Origin: Paenibacillus albus
GTDB lineage: Bacteria; Bacillota; Bacilli; Paenibacillales; Paenibacillaceae
DNA length: 64,000 nucleotides
Direction of reading: 5' to 3'
NCBI RefSeq assembly: GCF_003952225.1
Contig: NZ_CP034437.1
Span: forward strand, 6,236,001-6,300,000
Shown here: positions 43,680 to 52,165 of the stretch, in pieces
How positions within the stretch are numbered: position 1 is the stretch's first letter
Layout: every line of letters starts with the position of its first letter
Made by a program: the position numbers and the translations under genes
Notes under the pieces: model-generated
The model's database searches: none
What the model was told of the DNA's origin: nothing
Seen by the model: only the letters and a program-made list of their open reading frames with translations

Positions 43680-45011
43680 ATGGTTCTGCCTTATTCAATG
43701 CCTGCTGTATTCGGGGCGGTTCGCCCGTCAAGGGAGCCTGTTCAGCCCGTCGAGCGCTACGCGCTCTATCCCTATTCAGGTCAAGGCTATATGTCGCTGT
43801 TGTCGCAAAATACGAGAAAACAGGTCGCCGCCTCCATTCCTGCACGCGGCTCAGTGGGCAGCTTTACACTGCCGAAGCAGGCACTTATTGCGCTGAAGGC
43901 TGCAGCGGATAGCTCAGCGAATTGGCTCGCTCAGAGTAAGAAGGTCAGCTCTGCCCTCTCTGACCTGCGGATGTACGGCAAGTCAGCGTTCGAACAACGC
44001 TCGGTGCAAGTTGAAGGGACAGGCACTGCTGCTGCCGGTGTAACCGGTGAAGCTGATGCCAACGCAGCCCGAACGGACTATAGCGTTCATTTCACCTCGC
44101 TTGCTAAGACACAGCAGAATCAAGGCTACGAACTGACCAAGAATGCGCCTTCTATCATTAACTCAGGCGCACATATTTTCACCCTGCAAGCAGGCGGGCA
44201 GACTCGCACGATCTCTACCGTTATACATCCAGGGGATACGAACACAGCTGCTCTTCGCAGATTGCAAAATGGCATTAATGGGGCTCAGCTAGGCGTAACC
44301 GCTTCTTTGCAAGAGGATCAAACGAATGGGACGGTAAAGCTTGTCGTGAATGCTGGCGGGGTAGGAACGGAGCATGCTTTTGCGCTTCACGATCAGAGAG
44401 GCGCAATCGTTGCGGCGAGCGGCGCAGATCGAACAATCGTTAAGGGTTCGGACATGCACGTTCAAGTGGACGGCACAGCGTATGATTCGAATAAGTCGAA
44501 TACGCTTGACTTGCAGCAAGGCCGTGTACGCATCTCGCTAGGCGATATGACCGTACCAGCTGACTTCACGATCAAGGTGCGTAATAATTCCGATGAGCTG
44601 CACAGCCAATTACTATCGGTCATGAGTGAGGTCAATTCACTGCAGCATACTTACGAAGCATCCGGCTACTTAAACCCAGTACTGAAGCAGCGCATAGATG
44701 ATGCTTTCCTCAGCCCCGATCTTGCGTCGCTAGGAATTTCACAATCGCAGCATGGCAAGTGGCAGTTAGATGAAGAAAAGCTGGGAGCTGCAATGGAAGC
44801 TCGACCAGAGGAGGTAAGCCGAGTCATTACCGGCCGTCACGGGCTTGCTTCGAGACTGCAGCAGACGATTAACCAGCTTTCCGAGCTGCCGACAGAATCC
44901 CTGATCAGCATCAAGGCGAGCGGCTTCCAGTCGTTCACCCTGTACAGTTCCAAGTCGGATTCATATTTGCAGCTACCGCTCGACGGGTTGTTTCTGAATT
45001 CGATTATGTGA
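43680..45011 (+). CDS. FliD-like orphan protein (flagellar cap-type domains)
   Basis: A 443-residue protein whose C-terminal half follows flagellar hook-associated protein 2 (FliD): VDGTAYDSNKSNTLDLQQGRV, then FTIKVRNNSDELHSQLLSVM, then LASLGISQSQHGKWQLDEEK with AAMEARPEEVSRVIT. The N-terminal 100 residues (LPYSMPAVFGAVRPS onward) are unrelated to FliD, and no flagellar genes are nearby. GGAGG seven nt before ATG fixes the start. It could be a filament-cap homologue adapted to another surface structure. Domain resemblance is fairly clear, the function is not. Confidence 0.6.
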   Translation: MVLPYSMPAVFGAVRPSREPVQPVERYALYPYSGQGYMSLLSQNTRKQVAASIPARGSVGSFTLPKQALIALKAAADSSANWLAQSKKVSSALSDLRMYGKSAFEQRSVQVEGTGTAAAGVTGEADANAARTDYSVHFTSLAKTQQNQGYELTKNAPSIINSGAHIFTLQAGGQTRTISTVIHPGDTNTAALRRLQNGINGAQLGVTASLQEDQTNGTVKLVVNAGGVGTEHAFALHDQRGAIVAASGADRTIVKGSDMHVQVDGTAYDSNKSNTLDLQQGRVRISLGDMTVPADFTIKVRNNSDELHSQLLSVMSEVNSLQHTYEASGYLNPVLKQRIDDAFLSPDLASLGISQSQHGKWQLDEEKLGAAMEARPEEVSRVITGRHGLASRLQQTINQLSELPTESLISIKASGFQSFTLYSSKSDSYLQLPLDGLFLNSIM

Positions 45012-45571
45012 GTGGACGGCTCATGGCCGACTGTGGCCCGACGATGGACTCTCATCGCTCGACTCTCGACACTCGGTTCTCGAGGCTGACTCTCGTCGCT
45101 GAGCCGGCTAACGAACCGAATACACCTTATTGGCTCAAAATCGCGCTCAAAAAGTTGTAACGAACTCCAGCGGCGTTATTTGCCACCTTTGCATCCGGAA
45201 GTGGCTGATTTCATCGCAATAACGCTTCTGTGATTCGTTACATTCCAGAAATGAGCTATTTGTGCCAAATAGAGATTCTGGGGTTCGATAGCTTCTGCGA
45301 GCGACCTGTTGGCCTAACGAGAATACAGCACTTATTCACCACTTTTTCGCGCATTGGACGCTCTAACGGAACACACAGAAGTTATTGTCCCGATTTCCCT
45401 CCTAACCCGGCTAATTAGCTGACATTAAGATCTCTGTGTTCCGTTACGTTTTCCAGACGGCGGAAATTGCCTCAATAACGCGTTTGAGTTCCGTAGCACA
45501 GGCAGCCGGCCAGAGTAGGCGGTGAGATAGTAGTGCTACAGAAAAAAAGCGCCGCGAGAAAGTTTCAAAAG
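45012..45571. other. Intergenic stretch made largely of repeats
   Basis: No gene is visible over about 560 bp. The content is the inverted 24-nt repeat array (45157-45497), preceded by a TCTCG-rich stretch (about 45045-45100) with several short near-copies of CTCTCGAC. Confidence 0.7.
45157..45497. repeat. Five copies of a 24-nt intergenic repeat, two of them paired modules
   Basis: Units at 45157-45180 (+), 45218-45241 (-), 45363-45386 (+), 45424-45447 (-) and 45474-45497 (-) share the pattern GTAACGGAAC-N-CAG...GCGTTATT. Units 1/2 and 3/4 are inverted pairs with exactly the same 37-bp spacer length, forming two 85-bp modules (45157-45241 and 45363-45447); their spacers are also partly alike. 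Each module could fold into a long hairpin. Confidence 0.85.
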
Positions 45572-45611
45572 ACCTCTCTCGGGCACTATGAGCCACTCAT
45601 TCGAGAGTGGT
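45572..45611. terminator. Bidirectional terminator at the end of moeA
   Basis: ACCTCTCTCG and CGAGAGTGGT at the two ends pair with one mismatch, with T runs on the + strand (TTTTTATTTT) and CTTTT on the minus strand. A smaller nested hairpin CCACTC/GAGTGG lies on the right. It ends moeA on the minus strand. Confidence 0.75.
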
Positions 45612-45618
45612 TTTTATT

Positions 45619-47160
45619 TTAAAGGAGAATGACGTCTACGATGGCGCCTGCCTCTGCACCAATGGAGCCGGGCTTCAGCCGGATAAGGCAGTCTGCGTCC
45701 GGGATCGACGCCATCATGCTCGACTTGCCGAACGCCAGCGGGTCGGCATAAAGTACGCCGCCGTCGGTGTGCAGACGCGCTCGCACGAATCGCTCGTGCG
45801 GGCTGCCTTTGGCGAAGCTTACGGCAAGCTTCGCAGTCGCCTGCCTCGGCAGCGCTTCAGCGGCGGAGGCACCTTGCAGCCGGCGCAACGCCGGCCCTGC
45901 GAAGAGCTCGAAGCCGACGAAGCAAGCTCCGGGATTGCCCGACAGCGCGAGCAGCAGCTTGCCGCCGACAACAGCGGCGGACGTTGGGCTGCCAGGGCGC
46001 ATCGCCGCCTTGTTGAACAGGAGGCGGCTGCCCGGGGGCAGCTCGGTGGCGGCGCTTGGCGCGGACGCTTCGCGCAAGTGCGAACCGCTCGGCGCGGCGA
46101 AGGCGCTCGGCGCGGACGCTTCGCGCAAGTGCGAGCCGCTTGGCGCGGCGGCGGCGCTTGGCGCGGGCGCTTCGCGCAAGTGCGAGCCGCTTGGCGCGGC
46201 GGCGGCGCTTGGCGCGGGCGCTTCGCGCAAGTGCGAGCCGCTTGGCGCGGCGAAGGCGCTCGGCGCGGCTGCTTCGCGCAAGTGCGAGCCGCTCGGCGCG
46301 GCGGTGGCCAAGCCTGCGAGCAGGCTCGCCATCACATCATAATCACCGACCGACACACCGCCGGTGGTGATTATGATGTCGCATTGCGCGAGCGCAGCCG
46401 CAATCGCACGAGCCGCTGCCTCCGGCTCGTCCGGCACGCGGCCGAGCAGCAGCGGAACGCCGCCGCTTTGCTGCACGAGCGCGGCGACCATCGCGCTGTT
46501 GCTGTCGCGGATGCGCCCCGGCTCAAGCGGCGCCTCAACCGGTAGCAGCTCCCCGCCGGTTGCCAGCACCGCTACGCGCGGGCGCGCGAACACCGGCACG
46601 TCGGCGCAGCCAAACGTCCCGAGCAAAGCAACGTGGCCCGGCCGCAGCTTCGTGCCGGGCTCCGCAAGCACGCTCCCGCGGCGGAATTCCTCGCCGCGGG
46701 GCGCAATGTTCTGCCCGGGCTCCGCGGCGCGTTTCACTCGCACCGCGGGTCGCCCGTCAACAATGGCATCCACCGTCTGCTCCAGCATGACGACGGCGTC
46801 AGCCCCAAGGGGCACCGCGCCGCCGGTCATGATGCGGACGGCGGTGCCCGGCTCCACGGCCGCGGAGGCAAGCTCGCCCGCGCGGGCCGTGTCCACCACG
46901 CGCAGCGTCACCGGTTCACTCGGTGACGCCTGCGCCGTATCTGCGCTGCGGACGGCAAAGCCATCCAGCCCCGACCGCGCAAAAGGCGGCCAATCCGTCG
47001 TCGCAACAAGCGGCTCCGCCAGATAACGCCCGTTAGTCTCCCACAGCGGCACTTTCTCATGCCGCCCCGGCTCAGTCGCTTCAACCACAAGGCGTATCGC
47101 CTCGTCCACTTTGACCGCGCGCCTGCTAAAACGCGTCTCCCCCTGCAGTTGCACAGCCAT
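45619..47160 (-). CDS. moeA: Molybdopterin molybdenumtransferase (MoeA) with a repeat insert
   Basis: Inserts molybdate into adenylylated molybdopterin. The MoeA core is intact: GRYLAEPLVATTDWPPFARS, GLDGFAVR, the IMTGGAVPLGADAVV segment, the domain-3 motif IITTGGVSVGDYDVMASLLA and LALSGNPGACFVGFELF. Between that motif and FNKAAMRPGSP lies an extra segment of five 17-residue units (PSGSHLREA...), not found in normal MoeA of about 410 residues; this explains the 513-residue length. The gene is visibly more GC-rich than its neighbours. The ATG at 47160 with AAAGGAG is preferred over the frame opening at 47229. Divergent from mobB. Confidence 0.92.
   Translation of the reverse strand: MAVQLQGETRFSRRAVKVDEAIRLVVEATEPGRHEKVPLWETNGRYLAEPLVATTDWPPFARSGLDGFAVRSADTAQASPSEPVTLRVVDTARAGELASAAVEPGTAVRIMTGGAVPLGADAVVMLEQTVDAIVDGRPAVRVKRAAEPGQNIAPRGEEFRRGSVLAEPGTKLRPGHVALLGTFGCADVPVFARPRVAVLATGGELLPVEAPLEPGRIRDSNSAMVAALVQQSGGVPLLLGRVPDEPEAAARAIAAALAQCDIIITTGGVSVGDYDVMASLLAGLATAAPSGSHLREAAAPSAFAAPSGSHLREAPAPSAAAAPSGSHLREAPAPSAAAAPSGSHLREASAPSAFAAPSGSHLREASAPSAATELPPGSRLLFNKAAMRPGSPTSAAVVGGKLLLALSGNPGACFVGFELFAGPALRRLQGASAAEALPRQATAKLAVSFAKGSPHERFVRARLHTDGGVLYADPLAFGKSSMMASIPDADCLIRLKPGSIGAEAGAIVDVILL
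46046..46308. repeat. 51-bp in-frame minisatellite inside moeA (five units)
   Basis: The marker TTCGCGCAAGTG recurs at 46069, 46120, 46171, 46222 and 46273, an exact 51-bp period. Units differ at a few positions only. In the moeA frame each unit encodes 17 residues around APSGSHLREA. The period being a multiple of three keeps the gene open. Confidence 0.95.
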
Positions 47161-47234
47161 CGTCTCCTTTGCATTTCCATAAACATCTATTTTCCCATTG
47201 TAACAGAAACACTTAAATCCGTAATACAAGCTTA

Positions 47235-47243
47235 TGCTATACT
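47235..47243 (+). promoter_or_regulatory. Extended -10 promoter of mobB
   Basis: TGCTATACT (TATACT at 47238-47243), 46 bp before the mobB ATG. A clear -35 is absent. It lies in the moeA/mobB divergent region. Confidence 0.5.
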
Positions 47244-47288
47244 AAATTCATCTCTATCCATTACCCAATATAAGGAGCAGCGAGCGCG

Positions 47289-47837
47289 ATGCCTACCGAC
47301 ATTAACAGCCACCATTCCGCACACTCACAGCAGCAGCAAACACCTTTCGTATTCCAAATCGTCGGCTACAAGAACAGCGGCAAAACAACGCTTCTCTCCC
47401 AGCTAACCCGCCAACTGAAACAAGCAGGCTACAGTGTCGGTACAGCGAAGCACGATGCTCACGAGTTTACGATGGATACGCCAGGCACGGACACGTGGCA
47501 GCATCAAGAGGCCGGCGCGGATATTACCGCAATCAGCTCTGCGTCACGCAGCGCCATTATTAGCAATCGAACCGAGCCGCTTACTGCTCTCATATCCTAT
47601 ATGCAGCATGTCGACTTTGTGCTTGTCGAAGGCTTCAAGCAAGAGTACCATCCAAAGCTGGTCCTTCTTCGCAACCCGTCAGACGAAACCTTGCTCCAAT
47701 TATCTAATATTGTAATGATTGCTAGCTGGGATTCATTCGACATCCCCATTCACCACGCATCTCCAACATTCGGAGTCAGCGATACAGATGCGATCTACAA
47801 CCATCTTCTCACCCTCCATCCTTTTCCGCCAAAATAA
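47289..47837 (+). CDS. mobB: Molybdopterin-guanine dinucleotide biosynthesis adaptor protein (MobB)
   Basis: P-loop GTPase that assists guanine-dinucleotide attachment to the molybdenum cofactor, 182 residues. Walker A is VGYKNSGKTTLLSQL (about residues 25-39); HDAHEFTMDTPGTDTWQHQEAG and FVLVEGFKQEYHPKLVLLR are typical MobB blocks. AAGGAG lies 11 nt before the ATG. It is divergent from moeA, in line with joint use in cofactor synthesis. Confidence 0.92.
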   Translation: MPTDINSHHSAHSQQQQTPFVFQIVGYKNSGKTTLLSQLTRQLKQAGYSVGTAKHDAHEFTMDTPGTDTWQHQEAGADITAISSASRSAIISNRTEPLTALISYMQHVDFVLVEGFKQEYHPKLVLLRNPSDETLLQLSNIVMIASWDSFDIPIHHASPTFGVSDTDAIYNHLLTLHPFPPK

Positions 47838-48277
47838 AAAGACCACTCCAATACAGGAGCAGCCCAGTATACTGTAATCCTTGGTTTCCCAGTGTAGCTA
47901 ATTTGCTGGACCTCTTTGGCTATAATCCAGCAGTATCGACGAATGTAGCTGGTTTGCTGGACCTCTTCGGCTAAATCCCAGGAGTATCGCCGAAAAAAGT
48001 ATCCCTCAGCGTAACTCTTTCTCCATTTTCCACGATTCCCCCAATGTAGATCCCTCAAGGATGCTCTTTCACTTTTATGACGATCTGTACACCAAAAAGG
48101 CGACCCCTTCCTGCAGCTGCAGCGAGAATCACCTGTACTTGACCTTATTCGAAGCTTAATTGAAACGCATGAACAGCTGGCTCCTCACTCGGAATTGCTT
48201 ACTGCCAACTGTTCAAAGCCCGCGAGGGACAAACTCCCTTTGCCTTCCGCAAAACGCGCATCTCCCTCTAAGTCCCT
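47838..48277. other. Intergenic stretch with a tandem repeat and no gene
   Basis: Holds the two tandem units at 47893-47989. The remaining 290 bp show no supportable gene and no clear terminator for the convergent mobB and liaR genes. Confidence 0.6.
47893..47989. repeat. Two tandem 46-bp intergenic repeats
   Basis: 47893-47938 and 47944-47989 both begin TGTAGCT, share TTTGCTGGACCTCTT and end AGTATCG, at a 51-bp period with few differences. A partial third copy (TGTAGATCC near 48044) may follow. Confidence 0.8.
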
Positions 48278-48955
48278 CTATTCCGCAATCCCATGCTTAT
48301 GCGCATAGATCGCCGCTTGCGTCCGATCATCAACGCCCAGCTTCGCGAAAATATTCGTCACATGGAACTTGACGGTTTTAATGCCAATGAACAGCTCTTC
48401 CGCGATTTCCTGATTCGATAAGCCTTTCCCTACGCATTTGAGCACATCCATCTCTCGATCAGTCAGCTGCTCATGTGGCTTCTGTACCGCCTCTGCTTTA
48501 GGCTGACGGAATCGGTTCATCATCTTCGCTGCAACCTGCGACTCCAGTACCGACTGGCCGCGTGCCGCAGCCCGGATTGCATCCGCAATCTCCGTCGCGC
48601 GAGATGTCTTGAGCAGATAGCTGAACGCGCCCGCTTCGATAACCGGATACATTTTGCCATCGTCGAGATAGCTCGTTAGTACGATGACTTTGCAATCGGG
48701 ATACAGCTCAAGCAGCTTCCGAGTCGTTTCAACGCCATCCATGCCTTCCATGACGAGGTCCATCAGCACAACATCCGGTCGGTAAGCTTGCGCTAACCGA
48801 ATGCCTTCCATCCCATTGCTAGCCTCACCGACAACCTCAATGCCGTCTTCGGTGTTTAGTACTGCGGCAAGCCCGATCCGAACCATCTCATGATCGTCGA
48901 CAAGCAGCACCTTAATCGGCTGTTCCAAGCTGTCCATGTGTTCCATCGCTTCCAT
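48278..48955 (-). CDS. liaR: LiaR-type envelope-stress response regulator
   Basis: NarL/FixJ-type response regulator, about 225 residues: receiver domain with the acidic pair in VLLVDDHEMVR and phospho-acceptor D66 (VVLMDLVMEGMDG), lysine in YLLKTSRATEI, and a LuxR helix-turn-helix (LTDREMDVLKCVGKGLSNQE, IGIKTVKFHVTNIFAKLG). Several starts are in frame; the ATG at 48955 follows GGGGAAG and does not overlap the kinase gene. LiaR binds upstream of its own operon when phosphorylated by LiaS. Last gene of the lia/psp operon. Confidence 0.9.
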   Translation of the reverse strand: MEAMEHMDSLEQPIKVLLVDDHEMVRIGLAAVLNTEDGIEVVGEASNGMEGIRLAQAYRPDVVLMDLVMEGMDGVETTRKLLELYPDCKVIVLTSYLDDGKMYPVIEAGAFSYLLKTSRATEIADAIRAAARGQSVLESQVAAKMMNRFRQPKAEAVQKPHEQLTDREMDVLKCVGKGLSNQEIAEELFIGIKTVKFHVTNIFAKLGVDDRTQAAIYAHKHGIAE

Positions 48956-48975
48956 TTGTGTTTCTTCCCCTTCCA

Positions 48976-50106
48976 TCAAGAGCCGCCCGCAGGCACCCAA
49001 ATATCGATCAACACGCCGTTGCCCGGCGATGTAATGAGCTTCAACGACCCGCCAAGCATGTTCACTCGCTCTTCCATTGTGAGCAATCCGTATGAGGTTT
49101 GCTTCTTCTCTTCCAAGTTAAAACCAAGTCCGTCATCCTGCAAGGTCAACCTCACATGTGAGCCTGATTGCTGTAAAAAAATATTCAAATGCTCGGCCTT
49201 CGAATGTCTCAGCGAATTGGAGAATGCTTCTTGCGCAATCCGGAACAGATGATCCTCTGCTTCCGAACCCAGCTTAATCGTCGGATCTGCTTCCAGCGTA
49301 ATAATCATAGGTACTTTCTGCTTCAGCTCATCAACGAGGCTTCGCAATGCCATCCCAAGATTCTTGCCGTCGAGATGGACAGGACGAAGGTGCAGAAGCA
49401 ATGCCCGCATCTCGGACTGAGCAACGGATGCCATTTCCTCGATCAGCTGGACTTGACGCTTCGCCCGCTCCCAGTCCTTCTCCATCGTTCGGCTGACCGC
49501 CGTCGCCGTCATGGATATTGCGAACAATTGCTGGCTGACCGCATCATGAAGCTCGCGAGCGAGCCGCTGACGCTCTTCAATGACTGCCGAGAAACGAACC
49601 TGCTCCGTCCACGCTTCATCCTCTGCGGTGAAAGACTCTGGCGGTTCTTGTGCTGCGCCATCTTCGGACAGCAGTGTTACCCGCTGCTGCCGCTTGCTGC
49701 GCTGCTGATCGGTAAGCCGCTGCACTGCTTCGCGAAGTTTTACTCCCTGCAAATAGCTGTAAACTGCGGCGAGTGCAAGCGACAATGCGATGACGGAAAG
49801 CCCGATGAGCGCCGCCTTGCTCTGCAGAGCGAACAGCTTCAAATAGCCGGTTCCTTGCAGCAATAATACGCCGAGTCCTAAAATAACGAGCAGCCACAGC
49901 ACGGTCTCCGCAGCATTTTTACGCTTCTCCGATTGACTCGGCAACGGCTCTGTTCGTTTCAGATAATCCGGGAACCTTGCTCCCTCTCCCCCAGCCGGCC
50001 GCGAAGAATAGGTATCCAGTTGCGTTCCCGTTCCTGCTTCCGTACCGGTGCCCGCTCCGATTACCGCTTTATCCGGCGTTTTCGGCGAAGACGACTCCGC
50101 TGACAT
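48976..50106 (-). CDS. liaS: LiaS-type sensor histidine kinase
   Basis: Intramembrane-sensing kinase of 376 residues. Two membrane segments with a very short outside loop (about 68-84 and 98-117), HisKA_3 dimerisation box with H187 in RQRLARELHDAVSQQLF, and a HATPase domain (EAFSNSLRHSKAEHLNIFL; LTLQDDGLGFNLEEK). A 60-residue Gly/Thr-rich cytoplasmic head precedes TM1, longer than in Bacillus LiaS. GGGGGAA precedes ATG. Senses cell-envelope damage together with LiaF-like membrane proteins; the cognate regulator lies just downstream. Confidence 0.88.
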   Translation of the reverse strand: MSAESSSPKTPDKAVIGAGTGTEAGTGTQLDTYSSRPAGGEGARFPDYLKRTEPLPSQSEKRKNAAETVLWLLVILGLGVLLLQGTGYLKLFALQSKAALIGLSVIALSLALAAVYSYLQGVKLREAVQRLTDQQRSKRQQRVTLLSEDGAAQEPPESFTAEDEAWTEQVRFSAVIEERQRLARELHDAVSQQLFAISMTATAVSRTMEKDWERAKRQVQLIEEMASVAQSEMRALLLHLRPVHLDGKNLGMALRSLVDELKQKVPMIITLEADPTIKLGSEAEDHLFRIAQEAFSNSLRHSKAEHLNIFLQQSGSHVRLTLQDDGLGFNLEEKKQTSYGLLTMEERVNMLGGSLKLITSPGNGVLIDIWVPAGGS

Positions 50107-50215
50107 GCTGTTCCCCCTTTAGCTCTATGTAAACCTGCAAAACAAGCCTTAAGGCCGATGCGACAAACGCGCATCGACCAAGTATGGCTACATCTTTTGC
50201 AGATTCATTCCTAAA

Positions 50216-50929
50216 TTATTCGCCTGTTGGCGTTTCGATCGTTGCTTGCGCCACAGGAGGACTCAGCTTGCTCTTAAGGAGCTGCAGCTGTTCTTCCACT
50301 TGCAGCTGCTTGGCAGTATCAATCGCGCCAACTGCTGGCTGTGCGCCAGGTGCGCCGTAAGGTACGCGCATAACGTCTGCTTCCGCTTCCAGCTGCATGA
50401 TTTTCTCTTCCATACGGCTGAAGCCGCGGGAAGCGTGGCCGCTCTCGATGGAGTGCACGTTAGTCGCTTGCGCCATTTGCTTCTTCGCTTTCGCCATTTG
50501 AGCACGAGCTGCAAGCTCATTGCGCTTGTTGCGAAGCTGGTAGTATTCGTCCTTCATGCCGTGCAGCTGGTTCATCAAATCATCCGCTTGCGACTTCGCA
50601 TTCTGGTGAAGCTCAGTGTATTCTGTCGTCTTCTGATCGAAGAAGATTTTCTCCTCCAGCAGCTTGCGAGCAAGCTCTTCCTGGCCTGCACGAAGCGCTG
50701 TTTCCGCCTTCGCTTCACGGTCTGCTACGCCGCGTACCGCTTCCTCAAGACGCTGCTTCATGCGACGCTCGCTAGCCATTTGCTTCGCAACTGTTACTTC
50801 AGCTGTATGGATTTCACCCTCCATATCGCGCAAATATTGATTCAACATGACAACCGGATCTTCCATACGGTCAAGCAGCTCATGTACCGACGCCTTTGTC
50901 ATATCCTTCATCCGTTTAAAAATACTCAT
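50216..50929 (-). CDS. PspA/IM30 family protein (second copy)
   Basis: Coiled-coil membrane-repair protein of the PspA/IM30/LiaH family, 237 residues. Starts [20 protein letters not shown] and continues [20 protein letters not shown]; long heptad-rich helices run to about 190, with a Ala/Gln-rich C-terminal end. PspA proteins assemble on stressed cytoplasmic membranes. The frame opens at 50950 but GGGAGAG and an ATG at 50929, two bases after the pspC stop, give the start. A related gene lies two positions upstream. Confidence 0.9.
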   Translation of the reverse strand: MSIFKRMKDMTKASVHELLDRMEDPVVMLNQYLRDMEGEIHTAEVTVAKQMASERRMKQRLEEAVRGVADREAKAETALRAGQEELARKLLEEKIFFDQKTTEYTELHQNAKSQADDLMNQLHGMKDEYYQLRNKRNELAARAQMAKAKKQMAQATNVHSIESGHASRGFSRMEEKIMQLEAEADVMRVPYGAPGAQPAVGAIDTAKQLQVEEQLQLLKSKLSPPVAQATIETPTGE

Positions 50930-50930
50930 A

Positions 50931-51425
50931 TTAAAACTCTCCCTTCTCATGTTTCGCTAATTTAGCACGAAGCTCTTCAATTTCTTTACGCAGTGCGCGT
51001 TTCTCCAGATCATCCATCATCGCATCTATATTCGAAGCCGACGTTTGCGCCTGAGGCGGCTGCCAGCCGGCAGCGCCAGGCCCAGGCTGTGGCGGGTTCG
51101 TGTAAGAACTGCCGCCGCCATATCCACCAGCACCTCCGGCACCGCCAAAGCCATTACCGCCGTGGCCACCGTTACCGCCTCCGAATGGGCCGTTATTCCA
51201 ATTTCCATTGTAGCCGGTCGGACCGTAACCCCCGTGGTGATAGGGATCCTTAGGAACGACTAGGCCAGCCAAGATATAGATTAGAATCAATGCTCCGCTA
51301 GTAAAGACGGACACGACGATCAGAAGAATCCGCAGCAGCGTCGCATCTACATTCAGCATTTCGGCAAGACCGCCGCATAAGCCAAACAGTTTCTTATCGC
51401 GGCGCGACCGGTACAGTTTCTTCAT
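50931..51425 (-). CDS. PspC-domain membrane protein
   Basis: A 164-residue protein: PspC domain at the N-terminus ([20 protein letters not shown], membrane segment [20 protein letters not shown]), a Gly/Asn-rich flexible middle ([19 protein letters not shown]) and a charged C-terminal coiled segment ([20 protein letters not shown]). PspC links membrane stress sensing with PspA. The ATG at 51425 overlaps the preceding stop as TAATG, so the two are translationally coupled; the earlier ATG at 51437 is less likely. Confidence 0.9.
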   Translation of the reverse strand: MKKLYRSRRDKKLFGLCGGLAEMLNVDATLLRILLIVVSVFTSGALILIYILAGLVVPKDPYHHGGYGPTGYNGNWNNGPFGGGNGGHGGNGFGGAGGAGGYGGGSSYTNPPQPGPGAAGWQPPQAQTSASNIDAMMDDLEKRALRKEIEELRAKLAKHEKGEF

Positions 51426-52114
51426 TACGACTTCCATCCTTCCTGCTGTAATTTTCGTTTCAATTGCTCCATCTCACGCTCAATCGTGTTCTGAAGGGCA
51501 AAGCCTGCTTCGCTTAACAGCTGCCCGCCTGCTTTACGCAGATCACGCAGACTGCGTGCTTCCAATTCCATATCGCTGATCCGATCCTCCAGCTTGCGGA
51601 ACATCCCGCCCGGCTGGTGGCCTGGTCCATTCGCATTACCGCCTGTGAACCGTTCGTTCATCCGCTGCTGCAGACGAAGCGACTCCATGCGTGCGGAGAA
51701 GTATTCTCGCTTGTCGTATACCGTTTGATACTCACTGCGGAGCTCGCGAAGCTGCTGCTCGAGCTCGGTTGTACCTTGCAGCGCTTGCTCATACAGATCG
51801 CGATACTGCGTTGCGCGCTCCTCGCTGGATGCTTTCTCCGTCAGCGCAATGCGTGCCACATGCTCCTCGCCTGCTTTCAAGGCGATAATCGCTTGCTGCT
51901 CGCGCTTCTCTTTCAACTGTTCCGCCTGCAGCCATTGTGCTTTCAGATGATTGCTATGTGTCAGGCATTGCTGATAAAGCCGCTCTGCCCCGATAATTTC
52001 TTCTCTTGTCGACCAGAGGAACTGGTCAATCAGCTTAACAGGATCTTCTGCTTTTTCCAATCGCTCATTGAGCGTTGCAACCGTCATATCCCGAACTCTG
52101 CGCATGATGCTCAT
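51425..52114 (-). CDS. PspA/IM30 family protein (first copy)
   Basis: Second PspA/LiaH-like coiled-coil protein, 229 residues, starting SIMRRVRDMTVATLNERLEK and AEDPVKLIDQFLWSTREEII. Predicted helical nearly throughout. It shares the head motif with the copy at 50216 but is otherwise diverged, so the pair probably co-assemble or act at different membranes states. Translationally coupled to the PspC gene; 51 bp after the small LiaF-like membrane gene. Confidence 0.9.
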   Translation of the reverse strand: MSIMRRVRDMTVATLNERLEKAEDPVKLIDQFLWSTREEIIGAERLYQQCLTHSNHLKAQWLQAEQLKEKREQQAIIALKAGEEHVARIALTEKASSEERATQYRDLYEQALQGTTELEQQLRELRSEYQTVYDKREYFSARMESLRLQQRMNERFTGGNANGPGHQPGGMFRKLEDRISDMELEARSLRDLRKAGGQLLSEAGFALQNTIEREMEQLKRKLQQEGWKS

Positions 52115-52165
52115 CGGTTCGCCTCCTTTGTTCCCAATTAAATGTTTAAGTGCAACGGATTAACT

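Noticed and set aside
45157..45497. CRISPR-like appearance of regularly spaced repeats
   Set aside because: Units alternate in orientation, spacing is not uniform, spacers are related to each other and no cas gene is present.
46046..46308. CRISPR-like appearance of the 51-bp array
   Set aside because: It is a contiguous tandem repeat without unique spacers, and it is translated within moeA.
45607..46545. 312-codon plus-strand frame, rich in Arg/Ala
   Set aside because: It is the antisense of moeA, open only because of the high GC content and the 51-bp repeat. moeA has all family motifs.
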